Shown one piece after another: positions 22,771 through 34,247 of a DNA stretch of 64,000 bases (positions within the stretch are counted from its first letter, which is position 1; each line of letters starts with the position of its first letter). Source of the DNA: Colocasia esculenta (lineage: Eukaryota > Streptophyta > Magnoliopsida > Alismatales > Araceae); the NCBI GenBank assembly GCA_014218235.1, contig CM024766.1:49255359-49319358 (forward strand). Reading direction: 5' to 3'. The notes below the pieces were generated by a model. That model saw nothing but the letters and a program-made list of their open reading frames with translations, was not told the origin of the DNA and made no database searches. A program made the translations under genes and the position numbers.

Positions 22771-24917
22771 TGTAGCGTATTGGCTATTCAGATCGATTTT
22801 CAATATGTTGTGAGGGCCAGTGTGTGGCCTATGTGATGTGTGGCAGGAACTTATGCAGGGTTTTGTGCGTCACGGACTGGCTGGTTTCAGCCCAATCAGT
22901 CAGTCTGTGTTCTGTTCTTGACGCGACATAGGGGTATGTCGCGACCTGAATGCGACACTCAGGGACGTCGCGTTAGGGTAATCGCTGTTTTAGTTGATCG
23001 TGGGCATGTGTGCCACGTGTCAAGTGCTGGGCTGTCGTCGAAGGGGATCGCGACGCCCAGGTACGTCGCGACCTGGTCGCGGTCAAACTTCATGTCGCGT
23101 TTCGAACTGCTGTGGGTTTTTAATAAACCCTGACAGAACCGAGCTCTCATAAGCTCAGCTCGGCCAGGGGAGGTGTTGTGCGAGGGTTTAAGGTCGACTT
23201 CGACTCTTGAGCATCGATTTGTCGCGTTCTAGCCGTGAGGATCGCGTGTGGAGCGGGAGGAACACCAGTTTATCATCAGTTTAAGGTTTTACATAGCAGA
23301 TAGGGAGATTCCACCCGTTGTTTTTCGTGGAATTCGTGTATGTGTGGTTTGTGGGGTGTTTTACTATTTTCTGATATTAGATACCATGCTAGGGTATCAC
23401 AAAGAGCATGTAAAATGAACCAGAACTGGGTGTAACATGAGGTTTCTAGGGTTTCTGGTGAAGGGGTTCAGATAGGGTTTTCACCTGCTAAGGCGACGGT
23501 CATGCCTGTCGCGTTCTGAACGCGTCGGCGCGATATGTCGCGACCTGAAGGCGACCATGCGACCTGTCACGTTAGCAGCCGAACGCCGCAAATGTGCATG
23601 CGTTGGCAATATTTATGCATGTTTAATGCATTCTTTTGTATCGTAGGAGATTACCGTTGTGTTTGGAAATGTGTGTAATGATGCTGGGTCATCAATGTAC
23701 ACTTGAGAATACTGCTCAAGAGATGAGCATGTGGCTCTCATGGTAAAGTGTGTGAGCAGCTTAGAGACTCACTTGTGGTTTTCGTGACATGCGCGTGTTT
23801 CTGTGTGCGTGGCAAGTAGTATTACGCCTTCCGTGGTTACCTCTTCAGTTGGGAGCCCCAGGTTCCGAGGTGAGCCAAGCACGTGGGTGTGCTCGGGTTT
23901 TGTCCTGGTACAGTGGTACCGTCAGGGTCTTGCCGTCTTTCTGGACACCCTCACTCCTAAGGAGAGTTGTCGTCCGACTAAGGGACAGACGACAGGGGAC
24001 AGTGACTCTTGAGTTTGTTTTTTAGTCACTTGTAGCGCGCTCGTAGTTGGGGGATCAGACACCAGTAGACGTACTGGACCCCAGCTAGTCCTGTTTCCAG
24101 TGCCTCACTTTAGGGAGCTTAGGCCAGAGTCCCTAAAGATGCCAGGCATGGGCCTACGGGGTGTGTGACCATAGGTGTGGTGGTTTAGTTTGTCTCAACA
24201 GTCCTTGTTGTTTTAGTGGAGCAGCAGCTGGACCTTTCGTCCGTGGCTGCGAGACTGAGAGGTAGACCGGTGTGCTTGTCCGGGTTGGTTGCTTGTGTCG
24301 CAAGCCAGGCTACGTGGCCCGAGTTTGGCGTTTACCTACTTTAGCTCGTACACCTGCTTGGGTCTTCCGTTTATTTATTATAGCTGTTTTGTTGAGATTG
24401 GCTAGCGGTAAGTATGTTTACAACTTTAATAAACTATTAAAATGGCTTATATATATATTGCTAGAGTAGCTCCTGCTTTAATTCCTTGTGTGTTGTTTTG
24501 CTCGGTTTCTAGGGGAGTGTCCCTACTGAGCCAGTGACTTGTGAGGCTCACCCCGCTACCCTACCCCTTTCAGGTGAGGGAGATCAGGAGATTTCCCGTC
24601 CTTCTTCTAGTTCCGAGCCGCACCGTAGCGGAGCAGGGTCTGCGCCACCTCCAGCAGTGTAAATTTCCTGGCTTGTACGCCTCGGGGTATGCCCCAGGAT
24701 TCCTTTGTACTAGTTTTGGTTCTAGTCGAGAAACTGGCTATGTAATCTCTACAATTATTTGTGGAATGAAATGTTTACTTCTGTCCAGTTGTTTCTTTAT
24801 ATTGCTACGGACGTTCGTGAATGGTATCCCTTGCGAGGCTTCGGCCCGATCGTGGGAGACGGAGCCATGTCAAGCTCGTTATCAGGTTAACGGGTTTGAA
24901 CGGTGTGGTCCGTCATA
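22771..24917 (+). mobile_element. Element C 5' LTR (Tekay/Del-type chromovirus)
   Basis: The LTR starts TGTAGCGTATTGG and ends GTCATA, where the partner LTR (40314-42459) has GTCACA. The two are 2147 and 2146 bp long and align throughout, with about 15 differences in the first 215 bp by eye. The 5 bp before it are GGCAG, but no matching duplication exists on the far side because that side is a truncated second copy. GTCGCGAC palindromes occur at 22938, 23065 and 23537. A primer-binding site follows at 24920. Confidence 0.9.
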
Positions 24918-24919
24918 GT

Positions 24920-24931
24920 TGGTATCAGAGC
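24920..24931 (+). other. Primer-binding site, initiator-Met tRNA type
   Basis: TGGTATCAGAGC lies 2 bp after the LTR end. It is the standard complement of the plant initiator methionine tRNA 3' end and would prime minus-strand cDNA synthesis of element C. The second copy is at 42462-42473. Confidence 0.9.
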
Positions 24932-25048
24932 CTAGTCCGTATAAATGTAAGGGAACAAGGAAATTATATAGCCTATTCTCTACTATAACCCACTGCTGGA
25001 AATGACCCTGGGTTTTATGTTGATTTGTGTTACGTTGTGTGTTGGAAA
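24932..25048 (+). other. Element C leader, cut by element E
   Basis: This untranslated leader ends in GTGTGTTGGAAA, where the copia element E is inserted. GGAAA (25044-25048) is the left target duplication. The leader continues at 35581. The same leader without the insertion is present at 42474-42610. Confidence 0.9.
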
Positions 25049-25297
25049 TGTTGGGTTCATATTCTGGAAACTAAGTGAATTCACATTCTAAATGATAAAT
25101 GATAATCAAACAATGTTTTTAATGATGAATGAGTTGAATTGAGGTTTCATACATGTCAATTAACATGATACAATATTTGGTTATCTATGTTTTCATTATA
25201 CCTAACTATACATATTTTATCATGTAGGTACAAGTGCAAATAACCAAGCCTTCAAAAATCATGAGAAAATGATCACATGTACATTATATACATGTAC

Positions 25298-25578
25298 CTG
25301 TCGACAGACCCAAAGGCATATGTCGACAGATGCCACAGTTGTGATCAGACAAAAAAGTGCTAAGTTCAGAAAAAGAGCACCTGTCGACAGATGCTCAGAG
25401 ACCTGTCGACAGATGTCACAGACAGAAATGCCAGAGTTCTGTGTTTTGGCAAAACTGACCTTGTCTGTCGACAGATGGATGTCGCCTGTCGACAGATGCC
25501 ACAGGCCAGAACAACCTGAAGTCTGTCTATTGCAAATCTGTTGCAATCTGTCGACAGACACTCAACACCTGTCGACAG
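25298..25578. repeat. Cluster of CTGTCGACAG palindromes in E 5' LTR
   Basis: Seven perfect 10-bp palindromes CTGTCGACAG (25298, 25381, 25403, 25465, 25486, 25548, 25569) and one imperfect copy lie within 281 bp of the U3 region. Dense palindromes upstream of the TATA box are a described feature of Sirevirus LTRs, although the motif differs from the one known in grasses. They are likely cis-regulatory sites. The 3' LTR cluster (34497-34778) has five perfect and three imperfect copies. Confidence 0.9.
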
Positions 25579-25664
25579 ACGCAGAGAATCTTCAAATACG
25601 GAAACCTTCCTTCATATCCGAGATTGTGTTTTCAAGTTCCACGACTCTCCATATGAAAACACAA

Positions 25665-25674
25665 CTATATAAGC
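25665..25674 (+). promoter_or_regulatory. TATA box of the E LTR (5' copy)
   Basis: CTATATAAGC lies 86 bp after the last palindrome. The identical motif in the 3' LTR is at 34864-34873. Transcription of element E should start some 30 bp downstream. Confidence 0.7.
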
Positions 25675-26287
25675 ATCCTTTTGAAGAGAATCTCATACAG
25701 AAGTAGCCACAACCAAAAAACCCTAAAGCCAAGTCCAAGAGAAAAGAGTTACTGCTGCTCTGCTTCAAGTCTGCAGTGCAGAGACCGAAAGATCTGTTGA
25801 TCCTGCATTACTGAAGATAGATCGTCGTGGATTCAACCTTCTCCATCAATCCAAAGCAGTCAAGTCGAAGTTTGAACTCCATCCAGACGTTCTCAGAAGA
25901 GTTCCACATCAGGATTTACTCCTATACTCTGAACTCTTCCTGTTTCACAATTCTTATCAATCGTGTGTGTGTTTGTGTGATTCAAGCGTCTCTTGTGCTT
26001 GAGATCATGTGTGTGTGTTGTTCTGATCGTGGGTGCACATCAGAAAACACGTGTGTGTGTGAGTTGTAGTCACCGAACTCGCTCATAAGCAGTTTATTCT
26101 GTGTGTGTTTGTGTGCCGTGGACGTAGGATACACTGTTGTGTACTCCGAACCACGTAAATCTGTGTGTCTCGTGGTTTGATCGTTTCTACGATAGATGTT
26201 TGATAGGCACGTTGCATATTCACACGCTAGATAGGTTTCTACTTCATCTACACATAGTTTAGATCTTGATACTGTCTTGTTAATCTG

Positions 26288-27400
26288 TGCTATGAGTGCA
26301 AGAAGCAGGGACACATGAGAGGAGAGTGCCCCGAGCTCAAGAAGAAACTGAAAAAGGACAAGTTCATCTTCAAGAAAGCCAAAGCAATGCTGGCTACATA
26401 GAGTGATGAAGACGATGATGAAAAAAGTCAAGCTACCTCAGGAGATGACGAGATTCACTGTCTTATGGCAAGGAGTGATGATTCCTCTGAGGTAAACTCT
26501 TCCTTTGAATCATTTTCTACTACTGAATGGGAAGAAGCTTACACTGTCCTTTTTGAAAAATTCTGTCAATTCAAATCAGAAAATAAAGCACTCAAGAAGA
26601 GAGTTAATTCCCTTGTTCATGAAACCAATAATAATGATGAAATTGAATCTCTGAATAAGGTAATTGACATGATGAAAATAGATGAACAAACACACAGTGA
26701 AGAGATGGATAGCATGAAAATTAAGCTTCAAGAAGTTCAAAAAGAGAAAGATGATCTAATGAACTCTCTTGAAACTCTAAACAGTGAGCATGCTAATCTA
26801 AAAGAGAAATTGGAAAAAGCTGAAAAGGAGTTAAAAGGAAAATCAAAGGATCTATCTAGTTTTGTTAAGAGCAAACAGAATCTAGATGCAATCTTAGGAT
26901 CCAATGTGTTTGTTGCTAGACATGGGATTGGGTTTCAAAATCCTAAGCCAAAGGAAATCAGCAAAAATCTGTTGACTGATTTCATTGATCCCACCCCAAG
27001 TTCTAGCAATCAAAATCCCTCAAAGAAAAGGGAAAATCAATCCAAGGGTAAAAACCAGGAACCTAAGGCTACCAAATTTGTTCCAACTAAGCTTAAGGAG
27101 TTTGCTACTAACCCTAAACAGGGATGTCCCAAGGAAAAACAGCAAGTCCCTAAAGCTAAGTTCACTAGGCAACAAAAGGGTAAGATGCCTATGCATGCTC
27201 CTAAAAATCCAAAGCCCACTGTCGTTCATAAGCCATCATCATGTAAACTCTGTAAAAAGATTGGGCACAATGAAAATCAATGCTGGAACAATCCAATAAA
27301 ACAGAAAATCAAACAAATTTGTATTCCAAAGCATTTACTGTTTGGCATGAATGATAAAACGGCACCCAAAGTAATTTGGGTACCAAAACCTCTTGTCTAA
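26288..27400 (+). pseudogene. gag: Element E gag, N-terminally deleted
   Basis: The frame begins inside a CCHC zinc knuckle (CYECKKQGHMRGEC, 26288-26329) joined directly to LTR sequence. A TAG at 26399-26401 sits where SIRE-type gags have a tryptophan (LAT*SDEDDD). The frame then stays open to 27400. A lysine/glutamate-rich coiled-coil stretch (about 26560-26870) is followed by basic sequence, a second short CKLCKKIGHNENQC knuckle near 27240 and the WVPKPLV end. The two knuckles and the coiled coil fit a Sirevirus gag. The upstream capsid domain is missing. Confidence 0.85.
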
Positions 27401-30400
27401 TCCACATGTGCAGGAATGCCTAGCAGCTCACAATCAAAACAAATGGTACCTGGATAGTGGCTGCTCGAGGCATATGACGGGCGATAAAGAAAAATTTAGC
27501 TTGCTCGTAAAAAAAGACGGAGGTCATGTTGTCTTTGGAGGTAACAATAAAGGCCAGATCATCGGCTCAGGTAAGGTCGGTAAGTTTGCCTCCAACTCAA
27601 TAGATAATGTGCTATTAGTTGATGGTCTTCATCACAATTTGCTTAGCATAAGTCAATTGTGTGATAAGGGCCATAAAATTGTTTTTGAATCAGATTCATG
27701 TCAAATCTTTGATAAGGAAATAGGAAGTCTCAAATTTTCTGGAAAAAGAATGAATAACATCTACATGGTTGATTTAGATGATCCAGAAAATAATGATTTA
27801 TGTCTTGTAGCAAATAAACAGGATGGGCTTACATTGTGGCATCATAGGCTTGGTCATGCGAGTTACAATGTTTTGCACAAGATCATGAGGCTCAAACTGG
27901 TAAGTGGACTTCCTGAAATCCCATTTAATAAAAATGAAAATTTCTGTGATGCATGTGCACAAGAAAAACAGACCCGAAAAGCCTTCAAATCAAAAGCACC
28001 GGTAAGTACTTCCAAAGCTTATGAACTGTTGCACATGGACCTATTTGGACCTACTAGAACACTGAGTCTCAATGGCAAACGGTATGGTTTTGTCATTGTA
28101 GATGATTTTTCTAGGTTCACTTGGGTGAAATTTCTGGCTCATAAGAATGATGCAATTAATGTTTTTGAAGAATTCTTCGATAAAATTGAGCATGGAAATG
28201 TCCACAAGATATGCTCCATCCACACTGATCACGGGGGAGAATTTGACAACAACTCCTTCACTGATTTCTGCAGGAACCGAGGAATAGAACACTTGTTCTC
28301 CTCCCCAAGAACTCCAGAACAAAACGGGGTTGTGGAGAGGAAGAATAGAACCTTGGTGGAGATGGCTTGTACGCTTCTGGTCGAAAATCAACTTGCAAGA
28401 AACTTTTGGGCAGAAGCGGTAAACACATCATGCTACATTCTTAATCGAGCCATGGTAAGACCGGTATTCAAGAAAACTCCCTATGAGCTTTGAAAGGTAA
28501 GAAACCATCTCTTGGATACTTCAGAGTTTTTGGTTCAAAGATGTTCATACATAACAATGATAAAACTGATTTGGACAAATTTGAAGCCAAAAGTGACAAA
28601 GGTATTTTTCTTGGATACTCAGAACACTCTAGAGCTTATAGAGTGTTTAATCTTAAATCCAGAAAAGTGGAAGAAACTCCACATGTTGTATTTGATGAAT
28701 CTCAAACCAAATCTAACAGTTCTAATCCTTACAGGTTTCAAGATGAAACTGAAGATACAACACATGAAGAACTGCAAAGCAAACCAAATACAATCTCTAA
28801 GTCAGTTCCAAAAATAAACAGTGGCTATCTACTTAGGTACAATGATGAAGATGACGGACTTCTGTTCAGAAATGAAGATGAAGTACCTGCACAAGATCCA
28901 CAACATGAGGATGAACCACAACATGAAAGTCCTCTAGCCACCCCTCCTCCAGAACAATCTCCTCAAGTGCAAGATCAACCCGGTCCTTCAACAATCACAA
29001 ATGTGAGGTACTCTAAAGCACATCCACTTGAGAATGTCATAGGTAACATAAGTGATTCCGTTCAAACTAGGTCTCAAGTTAATTAAATAGTTGAACAGGA
29101 TCATTTAGCCTTTGTCTCTCAAGTGGAGCCTAAAAATGTTGAAGAAGCCTTGAAAGAAAACTCATGGATTGATGCTATGCATGAGGAGCTAGACCAATTT
29201 CAAAGAAATAATGTCTGGAGTTTAGTTCCTAGAACCCACGAAATTTCTGTAATTGGGACAAGATGGGTCTTTAGGAATAAACTAAATGAAGAGGGAAAGG
29301 TGGTGAGAAACAAGGCTAGACTGGTTGCAAAGGGTTATAATCAATAATTTGGTGTGGATTTTGAAGAATCTTTTGCACCTGTAGCTAGGCTAGAAGCAGT
29401 CAGAATCTTGTTAGCTTATGCATGTTCAAACAAGTTCAAACTATATCAAATGGATGTTAAAACTGCTTTCTTAAATGGCTACATTAAAGAGGAAGTTTAT
29501 GTCTCTCAACCACCTGGCTTTGAACTTCATGACAAACCAAACCATGTATATAAATTGCACAAGGCTCTCTATGGTTTGAAACAGGCACCCCGAGCTTGGT
29601 ACGACAGCTAAGCCAATTTCTGGTAAGCAAAAACTACTCACGAGGTAAAGTAGACCAAACTCTCTTTACAAAGAAAGTTCGCACACACATCATTGTTGTT
29701 CAAGTGTATGTGGACGACATAATCTTTGGTTCTACTAACCCTTCACTGTGTGAAGAATTCTCACATCACATGCACAGTGAATTTGAGATGAGTTTGATGG
29801 GGGAGCTTCAATTTTTTCTTGGTCTGCAGGTCAAGCAAATGGAAGATGGCTTCTTCATAAACCAAGAAAAATATGTCAAAGAGCTTCTCAAGAGATTTCA
29901 GTTTGAAACTGCAAAACCTGCCTCGACACCGATGAGCACAAGCATTAAGCTAGAAAGTGATGAGAAAGGTAAACCGGTAGATGCTAAACACTTCCGAGGT
30001 ATGATCGGCTCACTTCTCTATCTTACTGCAAGTAGACCTGACATACAATTCAGTGTTTGCCTCTGTGCTAGATATCAATCTAGTCCAAAGGAAAGCCACC
30101 TAATTGCAGTTAAGAGAATATTCAGGTATCTCTCAGGTACACATGACATGGGTCTTTGGTATCCAGCAGGTAGTAGCTTTAACTTAATCTCATATTCTGA
30201 TGCTGACTATGCTGGATGTAAAATTGACAGGAAGAGCACTAGTGGTTATTGCCAGATGCTTGGTGGTTGCATGGTTTCGTGGGCATCCAAGAAGCAACAT
30301 TTGGTTGCACTCTCCACTGCAGAGGCAGAATATGTTGCTGCAGGGAGTTGTGCAACACAAGTGCTGTGGATAAAAAGTCAGTTGTGTGACTACGACATTG

Positions 30401-30651
30401 ACCTTGGATGCACACCAATCCTATGTGACAACACTAGTGCAATCAATCTATCAAAAAATCCCATTCAACACTCTAGGACAAAACACATAGAAATCCGTCA
30501 TCACTTCTTGAGAGATGAGGTAGCCAATAGAAATTTGGAAATTAGCTTCATACCAACAGAACAACAACTAGCTGATATCTTTACAAAACCATTGGCTGAG
30601 GAAAGGTTCACTTCCCTTAGAAGAGAATTAGGCTTATGTAAAATTCAGTGA
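27393..30651 (+). pseudogene. pol: Element E pol (Ty1/copia, Sirevirus-type)
   Basis: The copia order protease-integrase-RT-RNase H is seen. It has the protease (WYLDSGCSRHMTGD, near 27450), a GAG-pre-integrase segment (LWHHRLGHASYNVL), the integrase zinc finger (CDACAQEKQ) and the catalytic blocks HMDLFGP, HTDHGGEFD and SPRTPEQNGVVERKNRT. RT follows with DVKTAFLNGYI and YVDDIIFGS near 29710, then RNase H (SYSDADYAGCKIDRKSTSGYC...STAEAEYVAA...DIFTKPL). Breaks are a single-base deletion near 28493, TAA at 29084-29086, TAA at 29345-29347 and a single-base deletion near 29604. The start is in a different frame from gag, so either a programmed shift or a mutation lies near 27440. Confidence 0.9.
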
Positions 30652-31155
30652 CACAAATCCCAAGTCCTTGATGAATGTTCCTTGTAAGCAACAACTATGG
30701 GGTATATCAAATGGTGATTTGTGGAAAAACAAGTTCGGCTTGTTTGGAAACTTTCATTATGCGTGAGAAAATATTCTCCGCCAAGTACCCGCAGTTGGAG
30801 CCCATTAAGGGACATCCATGTTGGATAAAGGGGTAAGTTTCATTTCATTAGCCAAATTACTCAAAAAAATAAAATAAAATAAAAACAAACAAAAAAAATC
30901 ATAAATCAAAAAATACCAAAAACAGTTTCAATTCCATAAATGGTCTGCTGAATACATGTGTGAATATCTTGCTTGAATTGAGTTGCATTGCTTAAGTTTT
31001 GTGTCTTTTCATGAGCACACATCATGGGGGAGCTAGTTTAGATTAGAGGGAGTTGTTGTGAAGGACATTACTTACGATTGATGTTCATATTCTTCTTCAC
31101 AAATAATTATCATTTCACATTCCAATCTACCTCTACACTGGCCTTCAACAAGGAT

Positions 31156-31422
31156 CTGTCGACAGCCCTTTCTTCCCTTGTCGACAGATAGGCTTCCACA
31201 GACCACAGGTTCTGAACTCTGTGTGCATCTGTCGACAGTCGACCATGCATCTGTCGACAGATTGCACAGGTTATGTCCTCCCCGCACAGCCTACAATCTG
31301 TCTGTGTTTAGCTGTCGACAGACTCAACTTGGCTTGTCGACAGATAACACAGTAATCACCACCAGCAGAACATTCATCTGTCTGTGTGTGACTGTCGACA
31401 AGCTCTTCTTAGCTGTCGACAG
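31156..31422. repeat. Internal cluster of CTGTCGACAG palindromes
   Basis: Five perfect and three imperfect copies of the palindrome typical of the E LTR occur far from either LTR, between pol and the third ORF. The spacing is irregular (about 20-60 bp). One more perfect copy is at 32499-32508 and an imperfect one at 32477. Confidence 0.9.
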
Positions 31423-32596
31423 ACACACTTCTACTTGGAATTTCAAGCCTATTCAATCAAAAACTCCTTGAGCTGGTTTCTCTAAAAATGTCTAAGGTGT
31501 CTATATGGTGTTAATTCATATATGACCACATCATGTGCATGAGATATTAAAGCAATTTTCAACAATCTTGTGATTTTTACATACTACTCATGTTGAGTCT
31601 AGGTTCTATCATTCTGGAAACATTTCACTATTTTCAAAAACTTAACACCTAACTCTTCTACATAATTTACAAGTAGGCAAACATGGTTCCTTTTTTTTAA
31701 AAGGTATTATGATCACTGAGTTTAATGTCTACAATTGATGGATAATCAATCACTACATTGATCTTCGGTTATTAAAACAATACTTGGAGAAAAGCTACCT
31801 ATTTCTAAACAATTTCATTCCATTAGCTTAAAATGAATTAAATTTGGAAAAATGCAGAGCAATGATGAGTTTTTGCTAAGTAACCGGGGAGTGGGCATCA
31901 CAAATGTTTGCCCTCGCGTCAAAAGGTTAATTCATCAACTCTGTACAACGGTATGATGGACACTTTCACTGAGTAACTGGGGGTACGGGCACGTATAATG
32001 TCTACCCTCATGTTCACAAGTGAGAAGTCTTCTTAACTACCACTTTTTCCCATTGCATAAAAGAATGGCAAATATAAAACAAATAATGGAATAGTGTGAA
32101 GCCTCCACTGAGTGATAATTCCCATGGGTCATTGATGTTTTTGAATGTCTTGGCATTTAGATATTTTTCTCCTTGATCATTTGAACCTCAACTTTGAGGA
32201 TTGTGTTGTCCTACACTCTAATTAACAAAGAGAAGAGTAAAAGTGTTTCTTTTTGATATGAGTGAGTGTTTTCTTCATGCTTCAACTTCAGACTAATTAA
32301 GTATTATGTTTGAACCATAAAGGATATTGAAGTGGCCTTCTTATCTCCATGTAAATGATTGGTTTCTATTATGTATTCACCTTCTATACACCTTAAGTAA
32401 TCAGTCAAAAATCATTGCTCAAGAGTTTTTTTTTAAATTCCACATCAAACATCAACAAGCATACATTCTGCAGGGATCTGTCGACAATCCAAGTTCATCT
32501 GTCGACAGACGGCGACTGCCCTGTTTGGAAGTCCAACGGGCACACCGTTTGGGGCTGATTTGGTGGGCCATTGCCTTTTAAACTTCCCCCCACTTC

Positions 32597-32606
32597 TTTA
32601 AATAGG
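32597..32606 (+). promoter_or_regulatory. Candidate internal promoter (TATA-like) before the third ORF
   Basis: TTTAAATAGG lies 88 bp after the last palindrome (32499-32508) and 177 bp before the ATG at 32784. In the LTR the palindrome-to-TATA gap is 86 bp. The match in layout is seen in the sequence; that it works as a promoter is inference. Confidence 0.4.
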
Positions 32607-32783
32607 CATCTCCGGCCCTTCCACCTCCAACATCACCCCAATCATACCCTCCTTCTCCCACATACATCCCTTTCCCCTTTCTGGATGGGAAACCCTACCT
32701 CCATCCCCCTTGCTTCATATCCTTGCTCTTCCCTCTGTCTCCTGCCCTTCTTCCCCTTCATACGTCCTTGCCTCATTTTTTCC

Positions 32784-33959
32784 ATGGCCCCCAAGGCGAA
32801 GAAGTTGGTCTCACGTCGTCGTCCCGCCTCCTCCTCGCCCGGCGAAGGATCCAGGGCTCACGATGAACACCGGACCAAACACCGGGATGATCGTCTTCCA
32901 GAGTTGGTCGTACCTCCCCGTCTCCCCCTCAAACGGGTTCACGGTACATTCACAAAGTTTGTTCCTCCACGTTATGTGGATTTCCATTCATTGGCCGATC
33001 TCTTCCCCAACCTCCAACCCCTATTCGATACCCAGGGTTGGACAGTCTTTCTCTACGCTCATACGGCATACTCTCCCACTGCCGTAACTGAGTTCTTCAA
33101 CAACCTAGCTTCCTCTGATCAGGCGTTCTACACCTCTGTGAAGGGCACTCCCTTTAAACTCACTACTAACCTTTTTAGCACTGCCCTCCAGATTCCGAAC
33201 ACCGGGGTTGATATTCTTGATCATCACCCTGACGCCTCTGTCTACTATCCCCTTCTTACTCTTCAACCCTATGATAACACCAAGAAGATTGCTAAGCTCA
33301 ATGCCAACACTTTCCCTCCCCTCAACTGCATGATCCACCAAATCTTCACCACTTGCATTGCGCCGAAGCATGGCAGTCGTGAACTCGTCACCAATGTTCA
33401 CAAATCATTGTTCACCTTCTTCCTTGATTGTGAACCCATCAATCTTCCTCTCCTGATGCTTCGCTTGATCATCCAGTGCTTCTACCAACCCAGGAGATCC
33501 ATGCCCTTCGCTTGCCCAATTACTTCTCTTTTGAAGTTTATTGGCATTCCCATTCCAGACAGTGAGTGTGTCTCACTCAACTCCCGCAATAGTTTTGATA
33601 TCACTGCTGCAACACGCATGGGATACAAGCTAGTGGATGGGGTCGTGACCCAGGAACTCAAGGGCAAGGCACCTGCTGCTGACGAAGATGATGAAGACTC
33701 CATCGGGGATGACAATCAGGCTGCTGATGAAGATGATGATGAAGACTCCCAGTCAGAGCCACTAGATGCTCCGGGAGATGCTGGTGTTGATGTAGCTGCT
33801 CAGCCCTCCATTCGGGATTTGATAGCACAGCTACAAGTGCAGATGACACATGGCTTCGAGAGGCTGAATGAAAGAATGGATACCTTGGACACACGCCTTG
33901 ACAGACTTGCCACTGAGCGTCATGCCACCCATCAAGCTCCTGAAGATGATGCTGCATAG
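32784..33959 (+). CDS. Third ORF of Sirevirus E, putative plant transposon protein-like
   Basis: This is an intact 391-codon ORF. I chose ATG 32784 (MAPKAKKLVSRRRPASSS) because it opens with a basic, nuclear-localisation-like N-terminus; the frame is open upstream to 32571 but starts there without good context. The middle (FVPPRYVDFHSLADLFPNLQPLFDTQGW...FYTSVKGTPFKLTTNLFSTALQIP) resembles the 'putative plant transposon protein' domain (PF20167 as I recall it). Two acidic DEDDED repeats follow, then a heptad-like coiled coil (LIAQLQVQMTHGFERLNERMDTLDTRLDRL) at the C-terminus. There is no signal peptide or transmembrane segment, so it is not an envelope protein although it lies where Sireviruses may carry env-like ORFs. 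Its function is unknown. Confidence 0.75.
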   Translation: MAPKAKKLVSRRRPASSSPGEGSRAHDEHRTKHRDDRLPELVVPPRLPLKRVHGTFTKFVPPRYVDFHSLADLFPNLQPLFDTQGWTVFLYAHTAYSPTAVTEFFNNLASSDQAFYTSVKGTPFKLTTNLFSTALQIPNTGVDILDHHPDASVYYPLLTLQPYDNTKKIAKLNANTFPPLNCMIHQIFTTCIAPKHGSRELVTNVHKSLFTFFLDCEPINLPLLMLRLIIQCFYQPRRSMPFACPITSLLKFIGIPIPDSECVSLNSRNSFDITAATRMGYKLVDGVVTQELKGKAPAADEDDEDSIGDDNQAADEDDDEDSQSEPLDAPGDAGVDVAAQPSIRDLIAQLQVQMTHGFERLNERMDTLDTRLDRLATERHATHQAPEDDAA

Positions 33960-34173
33960 ATAGATTTGATGTTTAGGAGTGGGTCAAGTCATGTATTTTC
34001 ATTTCAGTCTGAGTCATGTTGTTCCTTTCTTATGTTCTTTCATGTATTTTCTTCTTCACTTCATGTTATTTCAGTCACACTTTTGTCATGTGAATGCTTC
34101 ACTTTCCTATGAATGAAATCACATGTTCTGTGCAAATCTCAAGTGTGATTGTTGTCTTTACTTTTGATGTTGT

Positions 34174-34247
34174 CAAAAGGGGGAGAAGAAACCTCAATTG
34201 CATGAGCATTAATTGAATAATTTTGTCATCATCAAAAAGGGGGAGAA
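34174..34247 (+). other. Polypurine tracts of element E (two copies)
   Basis: CAAAAGGGGGAGAAG at 34174 and AAAAAGGGGGAGAA ending at 34247, immediately before the 3' LTR, are the duplicated polypurine tracts characteristic of Sireviruses. The second would prime plus-strand synthesis. Confidence 0.85.

Larger units (their letters stand above)
25049..26287 (+). mobile_element. Element E 5' LTR (Sirevirus-type copia), 3' end deleted
   Basis: It starts TGTTGGGTTCATA and matches the 3' LTR at 34248 with about 5 differences in the first 215 bp. It carries the palindrome cluster and TATA box. The match stops after AATCTGTGCT (about 26290), where gag sequence coding a zinc knuckle begins at once. The last 90 bp of the LTR, the primer-binding site, the leader and the first part of gag are therefore deleted. 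Confidence 0.9.
30652..32783 (+). other. Element E region between pol and third ORF
   Basis: I see no coding sequence here. It holds A-rich stretches (30865-30920), a second CTGTCGACAG cluster at 31156-31422, two similar 'GGG-GTG/ACGGGCA' segments near 31890 and 31980, and a final pair of palindromes at 32477-32508. The last 200 bp before 32784 are pyrimidine-rich and contain a TATA-like box. Confidence 0.7.

Noticed and set aside
24920..24931. tRNA gene at the TGGTATCAGAGC sites
   Set aside because: Only the 12-bp primer complement is present, with no cloverleaf around it.
25298..25578. Regularly recurring palindromes that could suggest a CRISPR-like array
   Set aside because: Spacing is irregular, the repeat is only 10 bp, and the context is a plant retrotransposon LTR.
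32571..32783. Upstream extension of the third ORF of E
   Set aside because: Proline- and leucine-rich codons here overlap the TATA-like box and the pyrimidine-rich leader; the ATG at 32784 with a basic N-terminus is a better start.
32784..33959. Envelope protein for Sirevirus E
   Set aside because: No signal peptide, transmembrane segment or cysteine pattern is present, although the position is that of env-like ORFs.
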